Shown: piece by piece, positions 9,484 through 18,124 of the stretch
How positions within the stretch are numbered: the first letter of the stretch is position 1
How the letters are laid out: every line of letters starts with the position of its first letter
Assembly: GCF_019249725.2 (NCBI RefSeq)
Contig: NZ_CP137559.1
Coordinates: forward strand, 3,165,001 to 3,229,000
Length of the DNA: 64,000 nucleotides
Direction: 5' to 3'
Source: Segatella hominis
GTDB taxonomy: Bacteria; Bacteroidota; Bacteroidia; Bacteroidales; Bacteroidaceae
Made by a program: the position numbers and the translations under genes
Notes under the pieces: model-generated
What the model saw: the letters and a program-made list of their open reading frames with translations, nothing else
The model's database searches: none
Told to the model about the DNA's origin: nothing

Positions 9484-9592
9484 TGTATCTCTTATGTAGA
9501 GATTCAGATGACCGACATCAAAAAACAAACTTTCATTTTTACTTTTCATCATTATCGAGGTCAAATAGATGTAACAGATAGAAGTAGAGGCT

Positions 9593-10132
9593 ATGACGAT
9601 AAATGATAATGATATAATAGAAACACTGAACACAAGCCGGGAGACAGGCTTCAGGATGCTGCTGAGCAAGTATCAGGAGCCTGTCTACTGGCACATCCGT
9701 CGACTGGTGGTGTCGCACGATGATGCCCAGGATGCCACGCAAGAGACTTTTGTAAGGATGTTCCGGTCGCTCGAACAGTTTCGTGGCGACAGCTCATTGC
9801 GCACATGGCTATACCGCATTGCCACCAACGAAGCGTTGCGGCTCATCGGTAAGCGCCGTCAGGAGACGGTATCGCTCGATTCGGTTACTACAGGCATGGA
9901 AATCATTGCTGCCGACAACTACGTTGACTATGCCGACAAGGTTGCGGTGAAGCTGCAAAAGGCGATTCTAACACTTCCCCCCAAGCAGCAGTTGGCTTTC
10001 AACCTGCGCTACTATGACGAACTCGGGTTTGACGAGATAGCCAAGATAGCCGACTCTACAGCCGCAAGTGTCAAGGCAAGCTATCATGTTGCTAAAGAGA
10101 AAATAATCAAGTATATGAACTCAAACGATTAA
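9593..10132 (+). CDS. ECF (sigma-70 family) RNA polymerase sigma factor
   Basis: A 179-residue extracytoplasmic-function sigma factor. Region 2 runs through about residues 18-85 (RMLLSKYQEPVYWHIRRLVVSHDDAQDATQETFVRMFRSL, then SLRTWLYRIATNEALRLIGKRR), and region 4 through the last 60 (LQKAILTLPPKQQLAFNLRYYDELGFDEIAKIADSTAASVKASYHVAKEKI), a classic helix-turn-helix reading a -35 element. The next gene starts four bases after the stop and encodes a one-pass membrane protein, the usual arrangement for an anti-sigma factor. The three-gene unit lies between two group II intron remnants. Confidence 0.93.
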   Translation: MTINDNDIIETLNTSRETGFRMLLSKYQEPVYWHIRRLVVSHDDAQDATQETFVRMFRSLEQFRGDSSLRTWLYRIATNEALRLIGKRRQETVSLDSVTTGMEIIAADNYVDYADKVAVKLQKAILTLPPKQQLAFNLRYYDELGFDEIAKIADSTAASVKASYHVAKEKIIKYMNSND

Positions 10133-10136
10133 GGAT

Positions 10137-10493
10137 ATGGAAAAGAATTTCGATTTCAACCAAGTGGGCAAACGTATGCCATACTTTACTCCCGACGATT
10201 TCTTCGCCAAGATGCAGAGCAACATCCTTGATGCCGTACAGGATATGCCACAGAAGAATACGGAGATTAAGACGAATCGGCGTACTGTCCGTAAGTGGCT
10301 TTGGCCTGTATCGTTGTCTGCAGCAGCTGCTGTTGCGGCAATGTTTGTCATCAACATACATTTCTTAGCTCCCAATACGCCAACGGCTTCGAGCGATATT
10401 CAGGATGTTGAGCAAGCCTTCGCACAACTATCCGAGGGCGACCAGGCTTATATCTTGGATGTGTATCAGGATGATGTGTTCATCAACAATTAA
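10137..10493 (+). CDS. Small single-pass membrane protein, probable anti-sigma factor
   Basis: A 118-residue protein not recognised by family. Residues 1-55 are charged and presumably cytoplasmic; WLWPVSLSAAAAVAAMFVINIHFL (about 56-78) is one transmembrane helix; the remaining 40 residues would lie in the periplasm. The layout (short cytoplasmic N-terminus, one helix, short periplasmic end) and the position four bases after an ECF sigma gene suggest an anti-sigma factor. No zinc-binding HxxxCxxC motif is present, so it is not a ZAS-type anti-sigma. Function is inferred from context only. Confidence 0.7.
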   Translation: MEKNFDFNQVGKRMPYFTPDDFFAKMQSNILDAVQDMPQKNTEIKTNRRTVRKWLWPVSLSAAAAVAAMFVINIHFLAPNTPTASSDIQDVEQAFAQLSEGDQAYILDVYQDDVFINN

Positions 10494-10532
10494 GGCAAAT
10501 ATATATATAACATAAACTAAAAAACAAAGATT

Positions 10533-11024
10533 ATGAAAAAGATTTTCAACGTAATGATGCTGGTCGTCGCAATGACGATGTTCACCGTCAATTCTTTCGC
10601 TCAGGCTCCCAACAAAAAGCAGCGCCTCACACGCGAGCAACTCTCAGAAAAACAGGCTAAGTATATAGCCAATGACCTTGCTCTTGACGACGAGACTACA
10701 GCCAAGTTCATTAACACCTATACACAATGCCAGAAGGAGATTTGGGCTCTTGGTTCGCGTCCTCGTCGCAATGGCAATAACAATGAGGAGCAAATTGGGC
10801 AGAACATCAAGAAACGCTTCGAAATGAGCGAGAAGATTCTCGACATACGACAGAAGTATTACAAGGAATACTCGAAGTTTATGACGCAGAAGCAGATTCA
10901 GCGTGTATACGAAATCGAGAAGAATATGATGAAGCGATTCGCTCAGCGTAAGGGCAAGAAGGGACAACGTCCTAAGCGCGGTAAATTCGGACCACGACCA
11001 ATGGACAATAACTCTACAAAATAA
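10533..11024 (+). CDS. Secreted basic, Spy/CpxP-like protein
   Basis: A 163-residue secreted protein: signal peptide MKKIFNVMMLVVAMTMFTVNSFAQA, then a mostly helical, highly charged body (LTREQLSEKQAKYIANDLALDDETTAKFINTYTQCQKEI, later QKYYKEYSKFMTQKQIQRVYEIEKNMMKRF) and a basic Arg/Lys/Gly/Pro tail. The repeated short-helix pattern with leucine-type anchors, including a segment like the LTxxQ of Spy/CpxP proteins, suggests a periplasmic chaperone-like stress protein. Together with the preceding sigma and membrane protein genes it makes a three-gene unit, in which the sigma factor probably drives its own operon. The family call is by pattern only. Confidence 0.7.
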   Translation: MKKIFNVMMLVVAMTMFTVNSFAQAPNKKQRLTREQLSEKQAKYIANDLALDDETTAKFINTYTQCQKEIWALGSRPRRNGNNNEEQIGQNIKKRFEMSEKILDIRQKYYKEYSKFMTQKQIQRVYEIEKNMMKRFAQRKGKKGQRPKRGKFGPRPMDNNSTK

Positions 11025-11081
11025 AAACTTGCTTTCTTGTAAAAATAAAAAGTCTGCCGTTTTGACGATAAAGAAGAACTC

Positions 11082-12401
11082 ATGAAACGAATATTGATAA
11101 CAACAATCGGAATAATCTGCTGCATTCTTAACGCAGTCTCCGCAGAAAAACTTGTGTCCCATTTTCAGGATACTTCAGAACAATGTGCTTTACAAAAGAA
11201 CATGGTTGTAGATTATGGCGCAAAGCCAGACAGTCCCGAGGACCAATCAGCAATTTGGCAAAATGCCATTGAAGACTTGTCGGCTTCTGGTGGCGGCAGG
11301 CTCATTGTGCCTAAAGGGAACTATCACATAGTTGAGATACGAATGTGTTCTAATGTGCATCTGGTGATAGAGGCTGGCACAGTGCTCACGCTTTCAAGTT
11401 TAAAGAGAAAAAACAGAAACACCGCCATGTTCTATTTTTCAGGTCCTACCGACGATTCTTTCATTGAAAATTGCTCTATTCGTGGTGACGGTGGGCAATA
11501 TTATGTAGACTTCTCGTTTTTCGATTCTGGCAATGCTAGTCCTGTTCGTTTCGCATTGTTGAGAAGAGTGCGAAATTTCTTGATAGCCGATGCTTTTATA
11601 AAGGACAACTTTACAAAGTTCTGCGGCATCTCTTTGACACCGATGAAGTCAAAGAATGGTAACCGTTTGAATACATCGGAAGATTCACCTTCCAGACCCA
11701 CTTGTGGAGAGATTCGAAATTGCCACATCGACAATGCGCATTCTGGCTACGGACTATGTCAACTTCATGGAGCAAGAGATATTTTCTTTCATGATATTTC
11801 TGCTAAAGGTGGGGTTACACTTCGATTGGAAACTGGGGCTGGTGGACTCTATGAAGGTGTGTATGACATCCGTGCCGTGAATGTTCGTAACTGCAATGGG
11901 CGGGCTGCAGTATTGATGCAACCGCATTGCTCATCCAATGGAAAAGTGGCAGTTGACAGCGTCTATTCTAACAGTTCCTCTTTCGCCGTACTCATACATG
12001 CTGGTTTCTTGGACCGGCATCATAAGAATAATCCCGATGCACGTCCAGGTGTTTATGCTTCCGACAGTTATATCAATCATGTACACGCCGTGTATGGTGA
12101 CAAGGCGCAAGTGGATTGTAAGGAAGTCTATCTGGCTGAAGAACGCAATTATGGTAAATATAAGCCAAGCGAGTTTGCGCCCCATGAAAGTATGACGGGG
12201 CCATCGCTTGCTGCAGTCTACGATACTACGGATGGAAGTTATCGGGTGACTGTCAACGATGTCACATCCGAAGGCTTTTCACCCACCCGATCATCTATAT
12301 TATATCTCAATGAGGTAAGAGATAAGGAGGATCTGCGATGGAAGATCTACAAATCGTTGCCATGCGTCAAAGCGACTTCTTGTAAACAATCAAACGAATA
12401 G
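11082..12401 (+). CDS. Secreted right-handed beta-helix protein, possible polysaccharide-active enzyme
   Basis: A 439-residue protein with signal peptide MKRILITTIGIICCILNAVSAE. It opens with a pectate-lyase-like start, VVDYGAKPDSPEDQSAIWQNAIEDLSASGGGRLIVPKGNYHI, then VHLVIEAGTVLTLSS, and continues in repeating strand-turn units (FIENCSIRGDGG, CGEIRNCHIDNAHSG, IFFHDISAKGGVTLRLETGAGG, VNVRNCNGRAAVLMQPHC), the pattern of a beta-helix. GH28 catalytic motifs such as GDD are not visible, so a GH28 assignment is unsafe; GH82-like (carrageenase-type) or another beta-helix family is possible. Base composition and the setting between intron remnants suggest it was brought in with the preceding operon, but this is inference. 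Confidence 0.7.
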   Translation: MKRILITTIGIICCILNAVSAEKLVSHFQDTSEQCALQKNMVVDYGAKPDSPEDQSAIWQNAIEDLSASGGGRLIVPKGNYHIVEIRMCSNVHLVIEAGTVLTLSSLKRKNRNTAMFYFSGPTDDSFIENCSIRGDGGQYYVDFSFFDSGNASPVRFALLRRVRNFLIADAFIKDNFTKFCGISLTPMKSKNGNRLNTSEDSPSRPTCGEIRNCHIDNAHSGYGLCQLHGARDIFFHDISAKGGVTLRLETGAGGLYEGVYDIRAVNVRNCNGRAAVLMQPHCSSNGKVAVDSVYSNSSSFAVLIHAGFLDRHHKNNPDARPGVYASDSYINHVHAVYGDKAQVDCKEVYLAEERNYGKYKPSEFAPHESMTGPSLAAVYDTTDGSYRVTVNDVTSEGFSPTRSSILYLNEVRDKEDLRWKIYKSLPCVKATSCKQSNE

Positions 12402-12523
12402 TTATGGGTATCTCAAAAGCCTCGAAAAAAAGAATCTATCCAAAAGAAAATATGACCACATACTAAAAAATGGATACGTGAAGACTATGTGTTATTCTTT
12501 TTTTTGTACCTTTGACAGAAATT

Positions 12524-12885
12524 GTGTGTCCTGAGACAGAATGAAGTCTGATATTGGCTATATTTGATAGATTTCTGTCGTAACTTCTAAAGAGATGGTG
12601 GCAGACCCACCGCATTCGGCATGCAGGTGCTGATTGCAAACCACTTTGTGCTGCTCTGATGGAAACAGATGAGTAGCGAACGACAATTGAAAGTCTTCCG
12701 TAAGGTTGGCAAGGTATGTGTCAAGGAGATGAACGCAAGTGAACCATTGTACCCTATCCACGTCTAGGTTAATAAAGAATATAAACTAATAAACAAAAGA
12801 GTTAAGTACGAAGAGCCGTGTGATGTGAGACTGTCAAGCACGGTTCCGAGAGAAGGGAGGGTGAAATTCCCTCCACTTACTCGAC
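12524..12885 (+). mobile_element. Group II intron remnant, copy 2 (internally deleted, no ORF)
   Basis: A short group II intron. The 5' end is probably the GTGTG at 12524, followed by segments that resemble domain I (GACAATTG at 12682-12689, then GAACGCAAGTG at 12731-12741, a conserved bacterial domain I sequence). Most of domain I and domains II-IV, with any reverse transcriptase, are missing. At the 3' end domain V is complete, 34 bases at 12813-12846, opening GAGCCGTG and closing CACGGTTC, followed by domain VI (GGGAGGG/TCCCTCC hairpin) to 12885. Domain V/VI recognition is firm; the exact 5' end is an estimate. A TACCTTTG -7-like element lies just before it at 12507-12514. Confidence 0.75.
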
Positions 12886-13150
12886 CGTAGAATTCTCTTG
12901 CTTATTTTGCAACACTAAGATAAGTGAATTCTTCGACATGGAAAGATTCTGAGCAACTTTTTGTTGCTCAGGTACTTAAAAAGTTTAAGTTATAATAGTG
13001 TTCTCCTTTTTTAATATGGCACAAGGATACGGCAAATAATTGAAACCACCAAATTTTGAAAGAGGAATTACGGTGTTGCTTTTTGAAGATGCATTCTTTC
13101 TGCATACTTGAATGTGCGGTTTCAATCATTGTTTCCTGAAAACGAAAAAA
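12886..13150. other. Intergenic sequence
   Basis: AT-rich region between the intron remnant and the tRNA terminator. It holds a hairpin at about 12950-12971 (TGAGCAAC and GTTGCTCA arms around a T-run) and no supportable gene. Confidence 0.4.
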
Positions 13151-13177
13151 GCAGTTAAGCTATTTTTGCTTAACTGC
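13151..13177 (-). terminator. Terminator of tRNA-Met
   Basis: GCAGTTAAGC (13151-13160) pairs with GCTTAACTGC (13168-13177); on the minus strand it is followed by a run of six Ts. It sits 14 bases past the 3' end of the tRNA. Confidence 0.85.
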
Positions 13178-13190
13178 TTGATTTTCAATG

Positions 13191-13264
13191 TGGACCAGCT
13201 AGGGCTTGAACCTAGGACCTCCAGATTATGAGTCTGTTGCTCTAACCAACTGAGCTACAAGTCC
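13191..13264 (-). tRNA. tRNA-Met (CAT anticodon)
   Basis: A 74-base cloverleaf on the minus strand: acceptor GGACTTG pairs with CTGGTCC (with one mismatch), D arm GCTCAGTTGGTTAGAGC, anticodon loop CTCATAA giving CAT, T arm CTAGG-TTCAAGC-CCTAG, discriminator A. CCA is not encoded. A CAT anticodon could also be tRNA-Ile with lysidine; elongator Met is the better guess from the body sequence. A strong promoter lies at 13290-13321. Confidence 0.85.
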
Positions 13265-13289
13265 GTTGAATTTTTATTAAATTCGAGTG

Positions 13290-13321
13290 CAAAGATACTA
13301 GATTTTAGGGAAATAACCAAA
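13290..13321 (-). promoter_or_regulatory. Promoter of tRNA-Met
   Basis: Minus-strand TTTG (13321-13318), 20 bases, then TATCTTTG (13297-13290), an exact match to the phylum consensus, 26 bases before the tRNA. A divergent plus-strand TATCTTTG at 13361-13368, with TTTC at 13337-13340, likely serves the calcium ATPase. Confidence 0.8.
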
Positions 13322-13442
13322 TAAAATCTTAAAAATTTTCTTAGAATCAGAAAAATAGCGTATCTTTGCACCAAATTATGTGCGCACACGTGCGTATGTA
13401 CTTATTAATCGTACAAAAAAGAAAAAGTATTTCTATTCAGAA

Positions 13443-16082
13443 ATGGACATAGACAAAAATAAAAGAATCGGTCTTACCGATGAACAAGTTAAACAGAGTA
13501 GGGAACAGCATGGCAAGAACGTGCTTACCCCTCCTCAACGTACTTCATTATGGAAACTGTATTTGGATAAATATCGCGACCCGATTATCCAGATACTTCT
13601 TGTGGCGGCTTTCGTATCCCTCATCCTTGCTTTTATCGAAAAGAATTTCATGGAGACCATCGGTATCTTCGTGGCAGTTTTCCTTGCTACTACCGTGGGC
13701 TTCTACTTTGAGCGCGATGCTGCCAAGAAGTTTAATCTGCTCACGGCGCTCAGCGAAGAGCAGCCGGTTAAGGTGCGCCGCAATGGTAAGGTGATGGAGA
13801 TTCCGCGCCACGATGTGGTGGTAGGAGATGTAGTGCTCGTGGAAGTGGGCGACGAGGTGCCTGCCGATGGAGAACTCATCGTCTGCAACGACCTGCAGAT
13901 TAACGAATCTGCCCTTACGGGCGAACCTGTTGCCGAGAAATCTCTGGAAGGCGGTGGCGATGGAGCCTATCCTCGCAACGTCATCCTCCGTTCTACCATG
14001 GTGATGAATGGCAGGGGCGAGTTCGTAGTTACAGCCGTGGGCGATGCTACCGAGATTGGTAAGGTGGCGAAGAAATCTACCGAGCAGACTTCGGTGGAGA
14101 CACCGCTTCACATGCAGCTCGACAAGTTGGCTAAGATGATTTCCAAGGTAGGCTCTGTAGTATCTGTGGCAGCCTTCTTCATCTTCCTGATTCACGATAT
14201 CCTCACCAATCCGGTATGGGGCGGAAAGGATTATTTCTATATGGCAGAAATCGTGCTGAAATACTTCATGATGGCTGTTACCCTGATTGTGATGGCGGTG
14301 CCGGAGGGATTGCCGATGGCGATTACCCTTTCTCTGGCGCTCAACATGCGAAGGATGCTGAAGTCGAACAATCTGGTGCGCAAGCTCCATGCCTGCGAAA
14401 CCATGGGTGCCGTTACCGTGATCTGTACCGATAAAACCGGTACGCTTACCCAGAACAAAATGCAGGTGAGTGCCCTGGAACTCAAGCAAGGCGATGAGGC
14501 GCTGCTTGATACTGCCATTGCCCTCAACTCTACAGCCGAGTTGAATGACGGCAAACCTATCGGAAACCCTACCGAGTCGGCTCTCCTGCTCTGGCTCGAT
14601 GCCCAGGGCAAGGATTATGAAGAACTCCGCAAGCAGGTGAATGTGCTCAAGCAGTTGCCTTTCTCTACTGAGAGAAAGATGATGGCAACCTTGGCAGAAG
14701 TTGATGGCGAGACCTATCTCTTCGTGAAGGGTGCGCCTGAAATCGTGATGAAGAAATGCATCATCGAAGATAGAATGCTGAGACAGTCAGCCGAAGAACT
14801 CGATGAGTGGCAGCATAAGGCGATGAGAACCCTGGCGTTCGCCTATAAGAAGATAGAAGCTTCTATCATGAGAACTTCCAGAACCTCTACTGCCGAAGTG
14901 GTAGCGCTTCTCGATGCCAACGATCTTCAGTTGCAGGCCATTGCAGCCATTGCCGATCCTATCCGTCCGGATGTTCCTGCCGCCGTGCAGGAGTGCCGCC
15001 ATGCGGGTATCGAGGTGAAGGTGGTTACGGGTGATACGGCTGCCACCGCCTTGGAGATAGGTAAGCAGATAGGTGTCTTCGAAGATGAGCCTGAGAATAT
15101 CGGAGCAGATGGCTCTCTGACCTCGCTCGACCAGCAGATGATTACGGGCGAACAGTGGGAGGCTCTTTCTGACGAAGAGGCTTACGAACGGGCAAAGGAT
15201 ATCCGAGTGATGAGCCGTGCCCGTCCTACCGATAAGCAGCGACTGGTGACGATGCTCCAGAAGCGTGGCGAGGTGGTTGCCGTAACAGGCGACGGTACCA
15301 ACGATGCTCCGGCGCTTCACTATGCTCACGTGGGCTTGTCGCTGGGTTCGGGAACTTCCGTGGCTAAGGAGGCTTCGGATATGACCCTGCTTGATGATTC
15401 CTTCAAGTCTATCGCCAACGCCGTGATGTGGGGACGCTCGCTCTATCGCAACCTGCAGCGCTTCCTCTTCTTCCAGTTGGTAGTAAACGTGGCAGCCCTC
15501 CTGCTGGTGCTTGGCGGCTCAGTTATCGGAACTGAAATGCCGTTGACGGTAACCCAGATTCTTTGGGTGAACCTTATCATGGATACCTTCGCAGCCTTGG
15601 CACTTGCCTCATTGCCTCCATCTCATGAGGTGATGAAGGATAAGCCACGCAAGGCATCCGATTTCATCATCAACAAGAGCATCGGTTTCGGTATCCTGTT
15701 CTGCGGCATCGTCTTCTTCCTCGTGATGTTTGCCCTGCTGGTTTACTGCGAGCGCAGAGGCAAGGGTGGAGTAGATGTGCATGAACTGACCATGTTCTTC
15801 ACCACCTTCGTGATGATCCAGTTCTGGAACCTCTTCAATGCCAAGGCACTGATGAGCCATCATACTGCTTTCCGCCATTTCCTGAAGGATAAGGGAATGA
15901 TTCTGGTGCTTGTACTGGTATTGGTGGGTCAGTGGATCATCGTAACCTTTGGTGGCGAAATGTTCCGCACCACACCATTGTCGCTCCACGAGTGGCTGCT
16001 CATCATCGGTTCCACCTCTGTTGTGCTCTGGGTGGGCGAGCTGTGGAGAGCATTCAAGAGAATGATAGCTAAGAGAAGATAG
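13443..16082 (+). CDS. PMCA-type calcium-translocating P-type ATPase
   Basis: A P2-type ATPase of about 879 residues that exports calcium across the inner membrane. It shows the N-terminal cation-ATPase domain (IGLTDEQVKQSREQHGKNVLTPP), actuator loop TGEPV, PEGL in transmembrane segment 4 (VMAVPEGLPMAITLSLALNMRRM), phosphorylation motif CTDKTGTLTQNKM, KGAPE nucleotide-binding motif, VTGDGTNDAPALHYAHVG hinge, and TM6 with NLIMDTFAALALASLPP. These calcium-site residues support Ca over other cations. The ATG at 13443 is preferred: an upstream GTG at 13380 lies only about 12 bases after the -7 element at 13361-13368 and would hardly leave room for a leader. Confidence 0.92.
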   Translation: MDIDKNKRIGLTDEQVKQSREQHGKNVLTPPQRTSLWKLYLDKYRDPIIQILLVAAFVSLILAFIEKNFMETIGIFVAVFLATTVGFYFERDAAKKFNLLTALSEEQPVKVRRNGKVMEIPRHDVVVGDVVLVEVGDEVPADGELIVCNDLQINESALTGEPVAEKSLEGGGDGAYPRNVILRSTMVMNGRGEFVVTAVGDATEIGKVAKKSTEQTSVETPLHMQLDKLAKMISKVGSVVSVAAFFIFLIHDILTNPVWGGKDYFYMAEIVLKYFMMAVTLIVMAVPEGLPMAITLSLALNMRRMLKSNNLVRKLHACETMGAVTVICTDKTGTLTQNKMQVSALELKQGDEALLDTAIALNSTAELNDGKPIGNPTESALLLWLDAQGKDYEELRKQVNVLKQLPFSTERKMMATLAEVDGETYLFVKGAPEIVMKKCIIEDRMLRQSAEELDEWQHKAMRTLAFAYKKIEASIMRTSRTSTAEVVALLDANDLQLQAIAAIADPIRPDVPAAVQECRHAGIEVKVVTGDTAATALEIGKQIGVFEDEPENIGADGSLTSLDQQMITGEQWEALSDEEAYERAKDIRVMSRARPTDKQRLVTMLQKRGEVVAVTGDGTNDAPALHYAHVGLSLGSGTSVAKEASDMTLLDDSFKSIANAVMWGRSLYRNLQRFLFFQLVVNVAALLLVLGGSVIGTEMPLTVTQILWVNLIMDTFAALALASLPPSHEVMKDKPRKASDFIINKSIGFGILFCGIVFFLVMFALLVYCERRGKGGVDVHELTMFFTTFVMIQFWNLFNAKALMSHHTAFRHFLKDKGMILVLVLVLVGQWIIVTFGGEMFRTTPLSLHEWLLIIGSTSVVLWVGELWRAFKRMIAKRR

Positions 16083-16100
16083 TCCAATGATTAAGATAGA

Positions 16101-17051
16101 ATGAATACAATACATTACAACGAAACTGTACAATTGCAGCCTTGCGTAGCAACTATCGGCTTCTTTGACGGGGTGCATCGTGGACATCAGTTCCTGATCC
16201 GCCATCTTGTAGAAACCGCCAGTCAGGAGAATTTGCAATCCACCATCATTACTTTCGATGAGCATCCTCGCAAGGTACTCCAAAGCGATTATCAGCCGGA
16301 GATGTTGAGTACGCTCGATTCAAAACTTCTCCTCCTTTCAAAAACAGAGGTGGATAATGCTGTTGTCTTGCATTTCGATAAGGCGATGGCTGCGATGTCT
16401 GCATGCGAGTTTATGCAGAAGATACTTCACGACCATCTCCATGTCAGGAAACTGTTCATCGGTTATGATCATCGTTTTGGTCATAACCGTTCTGAGACTT
16501 TCGGGGATTACGTGCGCTACGGCAAAGAACTGGGTATTGAGGTCATCAAAAACGATGCCTTCCGGATAGATGACATCAATATATCTTCCTCTGTCATCCG
16601 TTCCTTCCTGAAAGAAGGTGAAATAGAGATGGCCAACCAGTGTCTGGGTTATCCTTATACCATTATCGGTAAAGTAGTGAATGGTTATCATGAGGGTAGA
16701 AAACTCGGATTCCCGACAGCTAATCTGGACATCTCGCATTTCGGGCAGTTGATTCCTGCTACAGGAGTTTATGCCGTAAAGGTTCGTATAGAGAACTCTA
16801 TGACTTGGAAACAAGGCATGATGAATGTGGGCAACCGACCAACTTTTAATGGCAAGCAGATTACGCTGGAAACGCATATCTTCAATTTCGAGGGTGATAT
16901 CTACGACCAACTGCTGCTTGTCTGCTTCATCAAGCGAATCCGTGGCGAACAGAAATTTGATAGTCCAGAGGAATTGGCAGAACAGTTGAAGGAAGATGAA
17001 AAAACAGTAATGGAATTTTTAAATAAGGAGATTGATAATGGCAAAGATTAA
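16101..17051 (+). CDS. ribF: Bifunctional riboflavin kinase/FAD synthetase
   Basis: A 316-residue RibF that phosphorylates riboflavin to FMN and adenylates FMN to FAD. The N-terminal nucleotidyltransferase half shows CVATIGFFDGVHRGHQFLI (G-F-F-D-G-V-H-x-G-H signature), TFDEHPRKVL, IGYDHRFGHNR and ISSSVIRSFL. The C-terminal flavokinase half shows GKVVNGYHEGRKLGFPTANLD and GMMNVGNRPTF, the riboflavin-binding motifs. Length is normal. It lies 18 bases after the ATPase gene and overlaps the next gene by 14 bases. Confidence 0.97.
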   Translation: MNTIHYNETVQLQPCVATIGFFDGVHRGHQFLIRHLVETASQENLQSTIITFDEHPRKVLQSDYQPEMLSTLDSKLLLLSKTEVDNAVVLHFDKAMAAMSACEFMQKILHDHLHVRKLFIGYDHRFGHNRSETFGDYVRYGKELGIEVIKNDAFRIDDINISSSVIRSFLKEGEIEMANQCLGYPYTIIGKVVNGYHEGRKLGFPTANLDISHFGQLIPATGVYAVKVRIENSMTWKQGMMNVGNRPTFNGKQITLETHIFNFEGDIYDQLLLVCFIKRIRGEQKFDSPEELAEQLKEDEKTVMEFLNKEIDNGKD

Positions 17052-17886
17052 TTTTAAAAAAGGTCTGACAGACATAGTTTTATACATTATTATATTTATA
17101 GTCGTACAGATATTTCTGACTTATGCTGGAGCAGGCATTTGGGCTGCTGTCAAGGGCGAAGGTTATCAGGCAACTCTTCTTGCTATGCATACGGGCAATA
17201 ATGCCATCCTGACGGCGCTGACTACGGTATTCAGTAATGTCATCACCCTCATCATTTTCCTGAAGGCTAAATGGACTCCCATTACCCGTAACTATCTGCA
17301 GTCAAAGCCTTGGATCAGTCTGTTGTGGGTAGCTTTGTTTACTCTGGGCGCTATCATTCCATTGGAGTTTGTCTATGAGCAGATAGGCGTCGAGATGGAT
17401 GCGGATACCGAGCGGGTATTTGCTTCGCTGATGAAGGAGCCTTGGGGCTATGTAGCTATCGGTATATTGGCACCTCTGGCAGAGGAAATCGTGTTCCGTG
17501 GTGCGATCCTCCGTACTTTGCTTGATATGGTAAGCAAGAAGAATCATTGGGTTGCCATCTTCATTTCTGCAGCTGTGTTTGGCTTGATACATGGCAATAA
17601 GGCGCAGTTTATCAATGCCCTCCTGATGGGCTTGCTTTTGGGATGGATGTATTATCGCACCAAAAGTCTTGTTCCGGGCATTCTGATGCATTGGGTGAAC
17701 AATACGATGGCTTATGTCTTGAATAATCTCATGCCACAGAGTGATGGCAAGCTCATCGACCTCTTCCATGGCGATGAGAAGACTGTATATTACGCTGTAG
17801 GCTTCTCGCTCTGTATCATGATACCAAGTTTTATCCAGATGATCTTGAGGCTTCAGAAACCGAAAAATGTTCCTGCTAAATTCTGA
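17038..17886 (+). CDS. CPBP family intramembrane metalloprotease
   Basis: A 282-residue multi-pass membrane protein of the CPBP (CAAX protease and bacteriocin-processing) family. Five or more hydrophobic segments are visible, and the three metal-binding motifs are intact: EEIVFRG (EExxxR type), FGLIHGN (FxxxH) and HWVNN (HxxxN). Substrates are unknown; related proteins process membrane-bound peptides. I chose the ATG at 17038 because AGGAG (17026-17030) sits at good distance and the frame has an earlier TTG only. The start overlaps the end of ribF by 14 bases, a sign of translational coupling. Confidence 0.9.
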   Translation: MAKINFKKGLTDIVLYIIIFIVVQIFLTYAGAGIWAAVKGEGYQATLLAMHTGNNAILTALTTVFSNVITLIIFLKAKWTPITRNYLQSKPWISLLWVALFTLGAIIPLEFVYEQIGVEMDADTERVFASLMKEPWGYVAIGILAPLAEEIVFRGAILRTLLDMVSKKNHWVAIFISAAVFGLIHGNKAQFINALLMGLLLGWMYYRTKSLVPGILMHWVNNTMAYVLNNLMPQSDGKLIDLFHGDEKTVYYAVGFSLCIMIPSFIQMILRLQKPKNVPAKF

Positions 17887-17937
17887 AATGAGCGAATCAT
17901 AACTAAATAGAAAGCTTTCAATAAAATACGATATAGG

Positions 17938-17971
17938 AAAAAGGCTGCTCCAAAAATGGTGCAGCCTTTTT
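17938..17971 (+). terminator. Intrinsic terminator after the CPBP gene
   Basis: AAAAAGGCTGC pairs with GCAGCCTTTTT around a short loop, followed by more Ts. It ends the Ca-ATPase/ribF/CPBP run. Confidence 0.9.
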
Positions 17972-18124
17972 TTGATTATTGAATAATGAGTCCACTTTAA
18001 AAAGTGGTTTCGTTTAAAAGTTTAACATACATTCGTTCTTTGACATTTTGTAGTCTGGAGATTTTTTCGTAACTTTGAAGTCTCAAACAACAATATAAGA
18101 ATATGTTTAAAAAGAGTGTGTAGT

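Larger units (their letters stand above)
8701..9592. other. Long intergenic region with palindromes, short tandem repeats and an intron remnant
   Basis: About 890 bases without a supportable gene. It holds a nest of imperfect palindromes at 9050-9121, three direct repeats of a TTCCTTGCATCGTTAT-type unit (about 22-23 bases each) at 9131-9195, and the 3' end of a group II intron at 9424-9483. AT-rich filler lies between them. No convincing start codon or protein homology was found on either strand. Confidence 0.6.

Noticed and set aside
13548..14489. 313-codon minus-strand open frame inside the calcium ATPase
   Set aside because: His-rich antisense frame over a clearly coding gene.
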